Below, piece by piece: positions 43,591 to 53,614 of a stretch of 64,000 bases of DNA. Source of the DNA: Gracilaria gracilis (taxonomy: Eukaryota; Rhodophyta; Florideophyceae; Gracilariales; Gracilariaceae); NCBI GenBank assembly GCA_030374805.1, contig JARGSG010000199.1, forward strand, positions 186,001 to 250,000, written 5' to 3'. The position numbers and the translations under genes are program-made. The notes under the pieces are model-generated. The model had not been told where the DNA came from. It made no database searches and saw only the letters and a program-made list of their open reading frames with translations. How positions within the stretch are numbered: the first letter of the stretch is position 1; each line of letters starts with the position of its first letter.

Positions 43591-46212
43591 TTAAAGCGAG
43601 TGAGGTACCACAATCTGTGGTCGGTCAGTAACCGTTCGAACCAAGAATCCTTGGTTGTTCATGACAAAAGGCAGTTGAGCTCCACCGTTCAGACGGGCGC
43701 GCACCCTACTGCAGAACGGGTCCGTATACTGTTCCCGGATCAGTTCTTCCGGTGTTATCGGCACGAATGATCCCGGTACTGGCTCCGTATCTGAAACGGC
43801 TAAGACAGCGTCATAGACGTCCCATCCCTCCAAATCTTCGTCTTCGTCGTCTTCCATAAAGAAACAGGGTATTTCTAGATCATCGACTGGCTCAGCTTCG
43901 GCCGCAGTCGGTAAGCGGGAAAGTGCATCAGCCTGAGTGTTCAGGATTCCCTTCTTGTACTGCACGTCAAAGTCGAACTCCGATAATCTTAGCCTCCACC
44001 GCATCAAGCGGCCAGAGGGCTCCGCAATAGAGAGAAGCCATCGCAGAGCCGAATGGTCGGTATGAACGGTAAAATGTCCTCCTATGAGGTACGGTCGCAG
44101 CGTCTGGAGAGCCCAGACTACTGCTAAGCATTCTTTCTCGGGTACCGAGTAATTCCTTTCATGAGCGTTAAGGCTTCGAGACCAAAAACCAATTGGAAGT
44201 CGTTCGCCACTCTCCGTGGTCTGAAACAGGGCACAGCCGATCTGGAAATTGCTGGCATCCGTATCGATGGCATAGGGCAATCCGAGTTTCGGCAGGGAAA
44301 GAATTGGCGGCGAAGTTACTGCATCAATGAGCGATGAGAATGCCGTTGCCTTACGGTCATCGAATGGTTCCAGTTTCACTGGCTGTCCCTTTCGCAAGAG
44401 TTCATTCAATGGAGCTGCTATATCCGCGAAGTGCGGAATATAACGGCGGTAGAAATTGCAAAGACCGAGGAAGGATCGGAGTTCCGTCTGAGTCCGTGGG
44501 TGTTTGGACTCCTTGAGGGACCGCACACGTACAGCGTCAATCGATAGCCGTCCCGGACGGATTATATGGCCGAGATATTTCACGGTATCGGTAAAGAACT
44601 CGCACTTCTTCAACTTCAGTGTGATGCCTGCCTCTCGTAGGACTCGCATCACCTCCCGAACGTGGGTCAAGTGCTTGTCCAGGTTACTGGAGAACACAAT
44701 GATGTCATCCAGGTATACCAGGCACGTCTTCCACTTAAAGCGGGCAAGCAAAATGTCCACTGCTCTTGGGAAAGTGGCAGGGGCGTTCGTGAGCCCGAAG
44801 GGCATCCGGTTGAATCGGTATAGTCCTTGATGACATAAAAACGCCGTTTTATCACGGTCCTCTGCCCTAACTGGGACTTGCCAATATCCCCAGTTTGCGT
44901 CGAGGGTCGTGAACACCTTTGCGCTTCCGAGCGAATCGATACATTCGTCCATCCTCGGGATAGGATACACGTCCTTGACGGTAGCCGCGTTAAGCTTGCG
45001 GTAATCGATACAAAAACGCCAAGACCCATCGAGTTTGGGAGCGAGTACCACGGGCGAGGCCCATGGCGACTGGGCCGGTTCAATGACTCCGGCGCGGAGC
45101 ATCTTCTCGACTTGAGTCTTTTCTTCTTCCCGAGCTGTCGGTCCTGCCCTGTAGGGGTGTTGCGAGATTGGCCGAGTGTTCGGCATCAAATCTATCCGAT
45201 GTTCGGTGATCCCAATTTTCCAAAAGGAACCGTCCCACATGGGGGTGAACTCGCGTAGCATATCCCGTAATTTCTCACGGTGAGACTCTGGGACATGGTT
45301 AAAGTCTGGAGACTCGAGCTCCTGTACGCGGTCCTTCTTCTCAGATCCAGGTGATTCTGGCCTTCCTTCCGATAGTGTCGGCGTTGCTTCTTTCGAAGAG
45401 TTCAAAACTTCTTTACCCGATGAGTTCGGCGCAGCGTCTCTCGACGAAGTCTTTGGTACGGTTGTGTCAGCGCACTTCCCCTCTCCCTCCTCAGCTTCGA
45501 GAATTCCGAGAACCTCGGCGGTAGAGACCTGTGTGGGTACAATAGCCACCGGGTGTGGTAACATGGAACCAATGACTTGGTTCTTTACCAACCTCTGTTG
45601 GGAGGAGCTGAAATTAGCAACCAATACCCTGAAGGGCTTTTCTGGCTCAACAAGTACAATCCCATTCGCGAGGGCCACGTTCTGCCTTTCGTAAAGGAGA
45701 GGCAATGGCTGAACGGTTTGCAGGCCGTGCTGTAGGGACGTGACCGTGACCCATGTCTGGGATTCCGGTGGAATGCAAATAGACCGAGCCACTCGGAGCT
45801 TCGTAGATGAACGGTGCGATTCCGCTGGCTGCTGGGCCACTGGCAATGGAACTTGCTTCTTGAAAGCCTTTCGTAAAGGTCGCCGAACAATTGGCACTGT
45901 TGTGCCGTCCTCCAGCTCGACGGTCCTTTTCCGTGGTCGAATTGCTTCGACAAAACGGTCGCAGAAATCACATCCGAGTATGACCGGCGCAGCTAAACGC
46001 TTGCAGACTATGAAGTCCAAGCGGACAACGCAACCGCCAAGCCTGACAATCAGGTCAATTACTCCCACGATTGAAAGGGGCCTATTGTTTGCATCCGCTA
46101 TCTCGGTCGGTGGGGCCGGCCGAATCTGAGACAATAACTGTGGCAGAATAAGCGATTGAACCAAAAAGTTTGGACCAGCACCCGTGTCGAGAATGGATAA
46201 CTGCCGAACCAT
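43591..46212 (-). CDS. E3 protease, reverse transcriptase, RNase H
   Basis: An 873-codon open stretch. An aspartic protease (LSILDTGAGPNF) is at the start. Reverse transcriptase spans ~380-560 with WRFCIDYRKLNAA, FTTLDANWGYWQVP and the active-site VYLDDIIVFS. RNase H lies at ~640-770 (AIDTDASNFQIGCALFQ; FTVHTDHSALRWLL). The order is that of Ty3/gypsy. Confidence 0.92.
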   Translation of the reverse strand: MVRQLSILDTGAGPNFLVQSLILPQLLSQIRPAPPTEIADANNRPLSIVGVIDLIVRLGGCVVRLDFIVCKRLAAPVILGCDFCDRFVEAIRPRKRTVELEDGTTVPIVRRPLRKAFKKQVPLPVAQQPAESHRSSTKLRVARSICIPPESQTWVTVTSLQHGLQTVQPLPLLYERQNVALANGIVLVEPEKPFRVLVANFSSSQQRLVKNQVIGSMLPHPVAIVPTQVSTAEVLGILEAEEGEGKCADTTVPKTSSRDAAPNSSGKEVLNSSKEATPTLSEGRPESPGSEKKDRVQELESPDFNHVPESHREKLRDMLREFTPMWDGSFWKIGITEHRIDLMPNTRPISQHPYRAGPTAREEEKTQVEKMLRAGVIEPAQSPWASPVVLAPKLDGSWRFCIDYRKLNAATVKDVYPIPRMDECIDSLGSAKVFTTLDANWGYWQVPVRAEDRDKTAFLCHQGLYRFNRMPFGLTNAPATFPRAVDILLARFKWKTCLVYLDDIIVFSSNLDKHLTHVREVMRVLREAGITLKLKKCEFFTDTVKYLGHIIRPGRLSIDAVRVRSLKESKHPRTQTELRSFLGLCNFYRRYIPHFADIAAPLNELLRKGQPVKLEPFDDRKATAFSSLIDAVTSPPILSLPKLGLPYAIDTDASNFQIGCALFQTTESGERLPIGFWSRSLNAHERNYSVPEKECLAVVWALQTLRPYLIGGHFTVHTDHSALRWLLSIAEPSGRLMRWRLRLSEFDFDVQYKKGILNTQADALSRLPTAAEAEPVDDLEIPCFFMEDDEDEDLEGWDVYDAVLAVSDTEPVPGSFVPITPEELIREQYTDPFCSRVRARLNGGAQLPFVMNNQGFLVRTVTDRPQIVVPHSL

Positions 46213-46463
46213 ATAATGGTCGGATATCCCGAGGTCGGCGAAAACTTTTTAGTTTCGTTTCGCCATGACCAGGACTCTATCCGGAGCGCTGAAATTGCGT
46301 GACCGTACCCACGGGCGACGGAGAACACCGAGATGTTCCGAGTCCAAGTCTGTCGTGGCCATCTTTCTCGTAAGGATCGTGACCGGGGAGCGAGGCTTTG
46401 CAGCCTCCGGCGCAGTTGAGCTCGACTGCGTTTGCGCCGCTCCTTCAAAGGAGGCTCCCATGC

Positions 46464-48497
46464 TCAGTTTTTCTGAGCGTCGCCGCTATTTTGCGGAACC
46501 GTTGGGCTCGCAGATGCGGCTGCTGCTTCACCATGATGCGGTGAAGATTCCTGTTTTTCAGGCTGAGTATCCGCCTTTGCACGAAGGTACGATTTGTCGG
46601 GAACACGTTCCCGCTCGGCGGGCGTCAACGACTCATAATGGAGAACAATTTTTGCCATCTCCCTGAATGGTAACATACAGTTCGGGGCAGTATGACCAGG
46701 TTTGTAGCAAACATGGCATATGAGCTGGCGAAGAGAATCCGCATTGGGCGGCCTTCGCTCCTGTCTCGGGGGGTAGGGATCCTTCCACCCGGGACGGGAA
46801 TTTCTGTATCCGCCAGAGTGCGGCACTGGCAATGCCGGAACATGATTACCGGCGTACAGAGCAGCATCCGAATCTTCGGTTGTCGGTCCCATCGTAGATG
46901 GCAGGTCCGACTTTGCCAAAGATTGGTCACTTTGCACTAGGTGCACGTTGTCGTAGTTAGCATGGGCTGACCCTCTCGATTGATGCTGTGATAAATCCCT
47001 CTCTTCCAGATGGAATAGACTGCGTGTGCGAGACTTGAAGCCGGCACGTGCCCGTGCCGCATCAACCTCAGCTTGGGCAAATTGAACCAGCTCCAAGTAG
47101 GAAATCTTGCGCTTGTTCTCCCGATAACGGGCTACCAAAGTCCTAATCGAGGGAACCAAGCCATCCACAAACATGGTACATCGCTCGGCCGCGGAGTAGA
47201 CGTTCCCACAGCGGTGAAAGGCCTTATTCAACCGTGCAGAATAAACGGTCTCCGTCTCTTCCGGTCCTTGCTTCGTGTCGCGCAATGCGAGTATGGCATC
47301 TTGAATTGCGTTTCCTGTAGCGTAGGATCGCAGGAGGTACTGTACAGCCTCTGGCCAACAGGTCACTCCTCCCTCGGAGGCACGAGACGATCCGCGGACA
47401 GAGTTGTACTGTTCCTCGGCCATACCTTCTAGAAAGTAAGGCAGTGCGATGTAGGCTTGCGCCTCAGACATCCGAAGTACATCGGCTTCCCCAACATATC
47501 GGGCGAGAAAGTCCAACACCAGTATTGGATCCTGCCCGGAGAACTTATTGGGCTTCAGTGTGAGCTCCAGCCTCTTAATGTGGTCTTTCACTCGTCCAGT
47601 CCCGCGAGGGGTCCTTTCTCCACTGGAGCCTTCCAGCCGATAATATCGGTACGACAGCAACTTCCGATACAATAAATTCGTCGGCTTCAGTTCCTTGAGT
47701 CCAAGGTGCTTTCGTCCTTTAGAACGGCTCCGGGCAACGCCTTGCGTGGCCTCGGTGGCCCGGGAACGGGTAGCACGAGAGCGTGGGGGCTCGTCCTCAC
47801 TTTCCGAAGAATCTGTTGACGAATCCCTGACTTGGGCATTAGACTCAGAGGATGAAGAAGAGGACGAATCAGGTTCCAATTTAGCCTTTCTCTTCTTTCC
47901 CGCATGGCGGTCCTTGGAGCGGTGCGACTTCCGAGAACCTTCGAAAACCGGCACGCCGGGCGCCATAGCATCGTGGATGATGGTGTGCTCGACCGTTTCC
48001 AGACGGGCCGCTAAGCGGTTTAAACGATCAGCTGCCTGCTCATGCAGGACAGCCGATTCCTTTCGGTCTTCCATGATCTGGTTGACATCAGACCGTAAGA
48101 CACGGACGTCTTGCGAAACATCCCGAACATTGGCTTCGTACAGCCGTTGCCGGAGTTTCGTAATGTCGTGAATCAGAGCCACGTGAAAGTTCTGCATCAC
48201 GCGCACTTGTGCCTCTAATTCACGGAGGGTATACTCGTCGGACCTCGACGACATGGCTTCAGCCGCTTGCGCGGAATTAGCCGGTCCTTGAGCTGGTGGG
48301 GCTCCATTGTTGGTACGGGGACCCCGGGAAGCCGGTGCTTGAGCGTTACCACCCGGGACGTTCAGTACATCCGTTGGTAACGGTGGGAGGCTCTGAGCCA
48401 GTCCAGATGATTCCGGTGGTCCGGCAATTGGGCCAGGTGCAGACCCAGCCTTCGAGCGACCGTTGTTACGGCGAGATGTCATTGTCCGTCGAAGCAA
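46464..48497 (-). CDS. E3 gag polyprotein (677 aa)
   Basis: The capsid precursor of the retrotransposon; it reads open from ATG at 48497. Disordered Pro/Ala-rich N terminus, a heptad-like segment (~90-170), Ser/Glu-rich linker, then the conserved capsid-like core with LTLKPNKFSGQDPILVLDFL and ETVYSARLNKAFHRCG. A CCHC zinc knuckle (CHVCYKPGHTAPNC) near ~600 binds RNA in this family. Confidence 0.9.
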   Translation of the reverse strand: MLRRTMTSRRNNGRSKAGSAPGPIAGPPESSGLAQSLPPLPTDVLNVPGGNAQAPASRGPRTNNGAPPAQGPANSAQAAEAMSSRSDEYTLRELEAQVRVMQNFHVALIHDITKLRQRLYEANVRDVSQDVRVLRSDVNQIMEDRKESAVLHEQAADRLNRLAARLETVEHTIIHDAMAPGVPVFEGSRKSHRSKDRHAGKKRKAKLEPDSSSSSSSESNAQVRDSSTDSSESEDEPPRSRATRSRATEATQGVARSRSKGRKHLGLKELKPTNLLYRKLLSYRYYRLEGSSGERTPRGTGRVKDHIKRLELTLKPNKFSGQDPILVLDFLARYVGEADVLRMSEAQAYIALPYFLEGMAEEQYNSVRGSSRASEGGVTCWPEAVQYLLRSYATGNAIQDAILALRDTKQGPEETETVYSARLNKAFHRCGNVYSAAERCTMFVDGLVPSIRTLVARYRENKRKISYLELVQFAQAEVDAARARAGFKSRTRSLFHLEERDLSQHQSRGSAHANYDNVHLVQSDQSLAKSDLPSTMGPTTEDSDAALYAGNHVPALPVPHSGGYRNSRPGWKDPYPPRQERRPPNADSLRQLICHVCYKPGHTAPNCMLPFREMAKIVLHYESLTPAERERVPDKSYLRAKADTQPEKQESSPHHGEAAAASASPTVPQNSGDAQKN

Positions 48498-48632
48498 TCG
48501 GGAGTTTTAAACGAACGAATACCGCTTCCAGCAATGGCGCAAAGTGGATTCTCCCCACGCAGAGGGATACAGCACCAGTTTCCACTACAACAAAAGTTGG
48601 CCAGAAAGCCGTTTCTAGGTCGGGAGACCACT

Positions 48633-49484
48633 TGTGGGGCAAAGCCGGGAACGGAAGGAAAGAACACAAACCGCGCCAGCGGCTACGCACCCAAGGTGTT
48701 CAGCCTTGCTCCCTATTGGGGCAGAGCAGTGGCAGAACCCTCCGATGAGGCCGACACGTGCCGGGCGTAACTCCGGGCAGCCTCTTCCTGACTTACAGAC
48801 GGAAGTTGGGGGTGGCAATCGGGTTGCCAACAGGATGGATTCCACTGGGTGTGGCGTATCCCGTAGCAAAAGGGACGAGATAGAAGGTAGCAAAATGAGC
48901 CGCACTGCGGAGCACAGACTCGTGAGAGCTGGGAATAATCCCGAGACAAAAAGGGGCAAACCTGTACAACAGGGCGAAATGTAACGAAGCCGTAAGACGG
49001 GAAAACAGAAAGAGTGTATGGAAGAATGATCAATAAGAGGCCGTAACGACGGATCGGTGCTTCTCGGTGACGGAGGTGGATAACTTGTCCGGATAAGCGG
49101 CGGTATTCCCCGGGAATGGGGCAAAAGACCGTGCGCAAGCGGAACTCAAGCTAGAGCCAAGGCCTCGTTGAGGGTTACTTCCCCGTACAGTGGCGGCAAG
49201 TGCCGCCACTTATATACGGCTGACAAATATCACTAAAATATCTAAGTACCCGGCACGCCGGCCAACACTACCCACGTGTACCTCCGTGGCACACTTGCAA
49301 CGGCGCATCCGGTAATCGGGCGCAGGCACACACGTGTCGCGCCAATCCTACCCTTCATAGGCGGATCCCTAATCCGGGCCAAATAGGCAAATAGACTTCA
49401 TAATAGTAGGAAGTTCAGCCGAAAATAACAACGGATATATGAGTGGCATCCCCCTCAGTCCCTGCCAAGGGCAATTGCTCTACA
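48633..49484 (-). repeat. E3 5' LTR and adjoining primer site
   Basis: 852 bp, same ends as the 3' LTR. Reading along the element, the LTR ends CCCCACA, and two bases later TGGTCTCCCGAC (about 48619-48630) begins with the TGG typical of a tRNA primer-binding site. E1 has the same arrangement. Confidence 0.92.
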
Positions 49485-50567
49485 TTGTCCTTCTCTCGAT
49501 GAGGCTGAACCACCGCGGCCGCCGGTGTAGCCGTAGCAGACGGAGCTGCGGCAGCAACGGCCGTGGCCGGACCAACTTCATCAGTAGGAGGAAGCAACGG
49601 GGCAAAGAGAAGTGTCCTGTGCGCCGGTTGTTAGCCCGACGTCTAGGACGGATTGTCCAAACCAACGGTGGAGCCAGCACGCCTGGAGATGCGTGAGACG
49701 AACCGATCATCCCCAGCGACACCACCACTGTGGAAACGACTGCGAGTAACTCCAGCGTCCGCCTCAGACGGTTTTTGAGACATGATTTCTCAACCAACCG
49801 TGCAACGGGAAACTTCCAGAAGTAGAAACGAAACCTCAAAGTGGGAAAACACACACGAGTACGTGCTTAACCAAATATCCGTTTCTAGGTCGAAATTCCA
49901 CTTTGTAGTGCAACGCCAGAGGCGGGAAGACACCACGAAGACGTCCGAGATCTTCCTCCTTAGGGGGGTAGTTAGCAGACAGAGCCTCTCTGCCAAGGCA
50001 CGACGAAGTCGGGTGTAAGCCGAAACCAAGCCGTCACGACGGGCGTAGAGAGTTGAGCAAGGATCGTTGTTGGCACCACGTGTGTGGGTGAATGGGTCCT
50101 CGAGAGAGGCAGGAGTCCACGGAAGGGGAAAAAGAGAAAAAGAATCCGCGAGAGCGGGGGATGGAGAGAAAGAAAAGGAGGAAATGGCAAAAAGGCTACG
50201 GTATACACCGGGGTTATCTCTGTACAGGGTGGAACGCGACACAAGCGGAAAACACTCCCCCAAATGGGTCCAGTTAGGTGACGCAGGGAGGATACACTAC
50301 CCGTAGGCAATGGAATCTCTCTCCTGGAAGGAGTCGATGACCGCCGAAGGCGAAGAAGTATAGAGCCAATCCTGATTGCCCGAACTTTACTGTGCATGGC
50401 GGCGAGGTCGCCGCCATGCTAAGTAGCGAGCTCGCGCCAACAAGTAATTAAATAAACTAATTAAATTAGGCCCACGCACAGTGGTAAATACCCACGTGTA
50501 CGTGGCCAACCTCCTGGCTGAACAGTGCCTCACGTGTCCTTCCCACTACAGTGGTTGTTACTATTCA
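49485..50567 (-). mobile_element. E2: 5' part, beyond the E3 insertion
   Basis: Continuation of E2 past E3. It starts with the second copy of the TTGTC target duplication, carries the beginning of gag (ATG near 49784) and a leader with a TGG primer-site-like start, and ends with the E2 5' LTR (49904-50567). See the E2 main part at 30246-37936. Confidence 0.78.
49904..50567 (-). repeat. E2 5' LTR (664 bp)
   Basis: On the plus strand it begins TGTAGTGCAACG and ends ACTATTCA, giving TG...CA along the element. It contains a stem-loop GCATGGCGGCGA/TCGCCGCCATGC (50394-50419) at the place where the E3 LTR has a different paired stem. No partner LTR is in the window. The outer boundary is inferred from the TG/CA rule. 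Confidence 0.65.
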
Positions 50568-50588
50568 TATACTCTAGCCCCGTTCCAG

Positions 50589-51500
50589 GGAGCTGCGGTA
50601 AATTCTACATTTGGCAAAATTGGAGCTAAAGAATAAGTGGTACTATTCGTGTTACATTATATAGTATAGTATATTACTTTGCTCGGTTTACAGTCAGTTT
50701 TGTGACTTCACGCACTGCGACGCCCTACCAATTACTCGATTAAAAACTGTATTCAACATTACACTGACCAACTTCCTGCGCTGTAAGTATATGTGAATCT
50801 GCACGTCAGTGAAGCATTGTTCATTCCACTTTATCGCAAACTACTAGATAGCGCTAAGTAGCGCTACTTGGCGGTGATATCGAGGATTGGAACGCCGGTA
50901 CAATATCTCAGTGAAGAAGTATGGGAAAAAGGTTGGCATACTTCGATGCAAACGCTCAAAGCACATCAAAGTATGCTTTTAAGGTAGTTTACCAGTGCTG
51001 TTCAACAGAAAAACATGCGTACTAAGGAGCGCCAAATAGCGATATTTGCGCTATATAACGCGTCTAAGTACGCATGTAGATTTCGTTTTTGGGATGTAGT
51101 TTGTATTTTTTTGGCGTACTTCGATGTGCCTTCTACAGAGCTATAGAAGCACGCCATTATGTTTGGGTCGTTAGAAAAGATTGTAAATCTAGTAGAGTTC
51201 TGATATTTGACAATGCGGTAAGTGCGACACTTGCAACAATTAGCGCTAAGTGTCGAAGATGGCGATGATGTTGTCAGGGTATTACCAGATTTGCACTGCC
51301 TGCATTGCCTGCTTACAGTGAAACTACAAGGCTGAAATGAAACATCAACGATAAAACAGCGTTTTGCAAACAGCGTCACGCTTTGGATTTCTCGCCATGC
51401 CTAATTCCAGCGTATCAACTTGAATCTTATTAATTACTGTAGTCAACAAAACAATTATAATGTGTCAACACTCTGTTAATCGTTAATTTCCCGCAGCTCC
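50589..51500. mobile_element. MITE copy 1 (912 bp) inside the GGTGA element's left end
   Basis: Terminal inverted repeats GGAGCTGCGG...CCGCAGCTCC with a CAG duplication on each side (50586-50588 and 51501-51503). It is the inverted twin of 58116-59027, with the same length and only a few differences. The termini match transposon B, so B or a relative probably mobilised it. The interior has short palindromes (AGCGCTA and GCGCTATATAACGCG types). A 125-codon frame (51002-51379, minus) is open in both copies, but three amino-acid differences between near-identical copies give no sign of selection. Confidence 0.88.
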
Positions 51501-51801
51501 CAGTATGGTGACGGATTTTGGTCACCTTTTCTTGGGGTGAAATCGGGGTGACACGGTCGCACATCACCCTAGCGGGGTGACTAGGTCCCGCAGTAGGGTG
51601 AACGCCACCCAAAATCGAGGTGAAATCACCAAACAAATCACCCAAGGGGACCAAACTATCACCCTCCTTGATGTTCTTGTCATATCTCTTCTTTGGACTA
51701 CGCTTGTGTCGGAAGATGACGCAGGCTACGCGCCGGTTCTTTTACCTGATCTCGTCGATGATATAGGGGTTGGGTGGAAAGGACGTCGTCAATGATTTCT
51801 T

Positions 51802-52109
51802 TGGCGACAAAAGCGGTACATGTGAAACGCCTAGTCGTGGTGTACATTTTACGCGGCGAGCTCTAGAGGTTGAATGGAGAGGTTCAGTGAAGAAGAAGGC
51901 GATTATCGTCGCAAACAAAACGCTTCTGCGGTCGAAAACACCTTAGGTACCTAATACTTTCTTTGTACCATATTATAGCCCCGTGAGTGTAGCACGGCTA
52001 CTGATTTGTGGTTTGTGGCTACGGTGTAGAGATAAATGTTATAGGTTGTTGGGGTTCTTAGCATACCCCCGCGTACGAGTAATTCACGTACGCGTTTCAT
52101 AAATAAGAG
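51802..52109. repeat. Repeat D, copy 2 (inside the GGTGA element)
   Basis: Inverted match of 10093-10394, the 3' flank of the NB-ARC/WD40 gene. Both limits of similarity fall inside the GGTGA element's interior, consistent with a captured genomic fragment. Confidence 0.8.
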
Positions 52110-52231
52110 AGCGATATCTCTTATTGTACCAATCCAGCCCTTGGTCACAATGCATCTCTCGCATTGCTAATGCGCAGACAAGGTTAAGAGATACTTGTTC
52201 TTATTATTGCAGGTTTGTCCTTGCGCGGTCG

Positions 52232-52927
52232 TCATAGTCGAGTCTTTGATCTCACGACTGCTTCGTGTAGTGGGAGTGCAGCGCTTTGTAAACATGAACA
52301 ATACCAACCGCTTTGGATATAAATCAAATGGAATACTACAGTTTGCTTGGCCGCGTTTGTCTCTTGAGAACTTGTACAGTGTTTCTTTTGACCTCTGGGT
52401 GCGTTCCATACACGTTTGGTATAGTTCGAGTCGTCTTCAATTTGTTGTTCGTTTTCCACGTAGTCGTCTTGGCTAGAAGCAACGTATAGTTCGTCATTTG
52501 CGTTCCCCTCAGAATCAAAGGCGCACATTGGTAGAGAATTTGCTGAAATTGATGTAGCAGGTAAAGAACTTGTGTTTGGAGAACTGACTTCTAATTAGTG
52601 GTTTGGAATATTACTCTCTTCCGGTAGTGTTTGATTGTGAGTAGTTTCACAGTTTGTAGCCGTTGGTGTAAAAGGTGTTAATTCTACACTACAATCGTCT
52701 GTTTCCGGTATCACCGAAGGACTTGGTGTTACTTGCCGCAAGGTGTCAGACGATATGGGTGGGCCAAGATTTTCATCGAGCAATTGGAATGTATCCACCT
52801 GAGGTTGTCGAGGATTGCTTTCAGACGCCGACCGACATGGAGATCTCGTCATGGAGACAAAAGAGAGTTGAGCAACTAGTCCACGGCGTAATGTGGTCGC
52901 GAGAACGGCAAGGGTCACTGTGAGCAC
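52232..52927 (-). pseudogene. Reading frame inside the GGTGA element, unknown product
   Basis: One frame of ~231 codons runs from 52927 to 52232, with a single in-frame stop at 52595-52597. The first part is Ser/Thr/Pro-rich (TPSPSVIPETDD), the second acidic (YVASSQDDYVENEQQIEDD). Near 52400 a neighbouring frame looks better (SRDKRGQANCSIPFDLYPKR), suggesting an intron or a shift. No transposase motif is recognised. It could be a captured host gene fragment. Confidence 0.35.
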
Positions 52928-53614
52928 TCACTTGTAATGGTGATATGGGGGTCCCTCCGGGTGATTCGTTGTGCGATATCACCCCTATTCTGGGTGATAT
53001 TCACCCTACAGCGGGACGCGATCACCTCGCCAGGGTGAATTGCGACCGTGTCACCCTAATTTCACCGAAAAAAAGGTGACTAATATTGGTCACCTTACTG
53101 GAACGGGGTTAGGAGCACCCGTCCGACATGTCGGAATATGACTACGTAATCAGAAACCTCCATAAGAGGGCTTTAGGCGTTTTTAGAGTGAACACCCTTG
53201 GGGTCAGCTCAGGAGGTGCAGAGAATGGGCTAACCGAAGGTGATGGTTTATTGGGACGTTCACGAACGTGACGTCAATATCTTGATTCCATATTGTAATG
53301 CAGACAGGTTGTCTTTTAGGTTGCAGATATGATTTGGTGGTTGTATCTGTTATGGCTTACTTCAAATTCCACTTCCTTCTGGGTAGTCACCGTTTTCTAC
53401 TACACTTAGTGGGTGGCTATTAGCCACCTACAAATTTTCTTTGAGAGTGCAACCTACCGTTGCGCCAGCAGGACTGTGCAAAATCTGTTCATATACTCCG
53501 ACACCGTCAGCTTCTGCATCGTAATCTTTCTTGGCATCACGACTCATTTACGGACGTAGAATCTGAGCCGTCTTTTCTTTCACGGACGCAGAATCTTAGC
53601 CATATTTTCTTTCA

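Larger units (their letters stand above)
37937..49484 (-). mobile_element. E3: full-length Ty3/gypsy chromovirus nested in E2 (11.5 kb)
   Basis: A full-length copy with two LTRs and the target duplication TTGTC (37932-37936 and 49485-49489). Going down the coordinates: 5' LTR, primer site, gag, protease-RT-RNase H, integrase, a long linker with chromodomain, an extra frame on the opposite strand, 3' LTR. The LTRs differ at roughly 14 of ~850 positions by eye (~1.6%), similar in age to E4. gag and most of pol are open over long stretches; the element looks nearly whole, with only a few breaks, which lie towards its 3' side. It is unusually long for the family because of the linker and antisense region. 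Confidence 0.94.
50574..53112. mobile_element. DNA element with GGTGA-rich inverted ends
   Basis: The ends are ~185-bp imperfect inverted repeats: left 50574-50588 continuing at 51504-~51668, right ~52937-53112. Both start CTARCCCCGTTCCAG-TAWGGTGAC and hold about a dozen GGTGA or TCACC motifs in alternating orientation at matching positions. Without the MITE that sits in its left end it is about 1.6 kb. The interior carries repeat D (51802-52109) and a minus-strand frame (52232-52927), but no transposase is recognised, so it is probably non-autonomous. Superfamily unknown. Dense subterminal motifs of this kind are usually transposase-binding sites. I could not find a convincing target duplication, so the outer ends may be a few bases off. 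Confidence 0.72.

Noticed and set aside
51002-51379. 125-codon Cys-rich frame in both MITE copies as a gene
   Set aside because: The copies are nearly identical overall, so openness in both is uninformative, and most of the few differences change amino acids.
51504-51668. GGTGA/TCACC cluster considered as a CRISPR-like or satellite array
   Set aside because: Spacing is irregular, motifs alternate in orientation, and the same series recurs inverted at 52937-53100, which fits transposon ends. CRISPR arrays are not expected in a nuclear eukaryotic genome.
51577-51795. 72-codon frame at the left of the GGTGA element
   Set aside because: Its first half is translated inverted-repeat motif; the rest is too short for a call.
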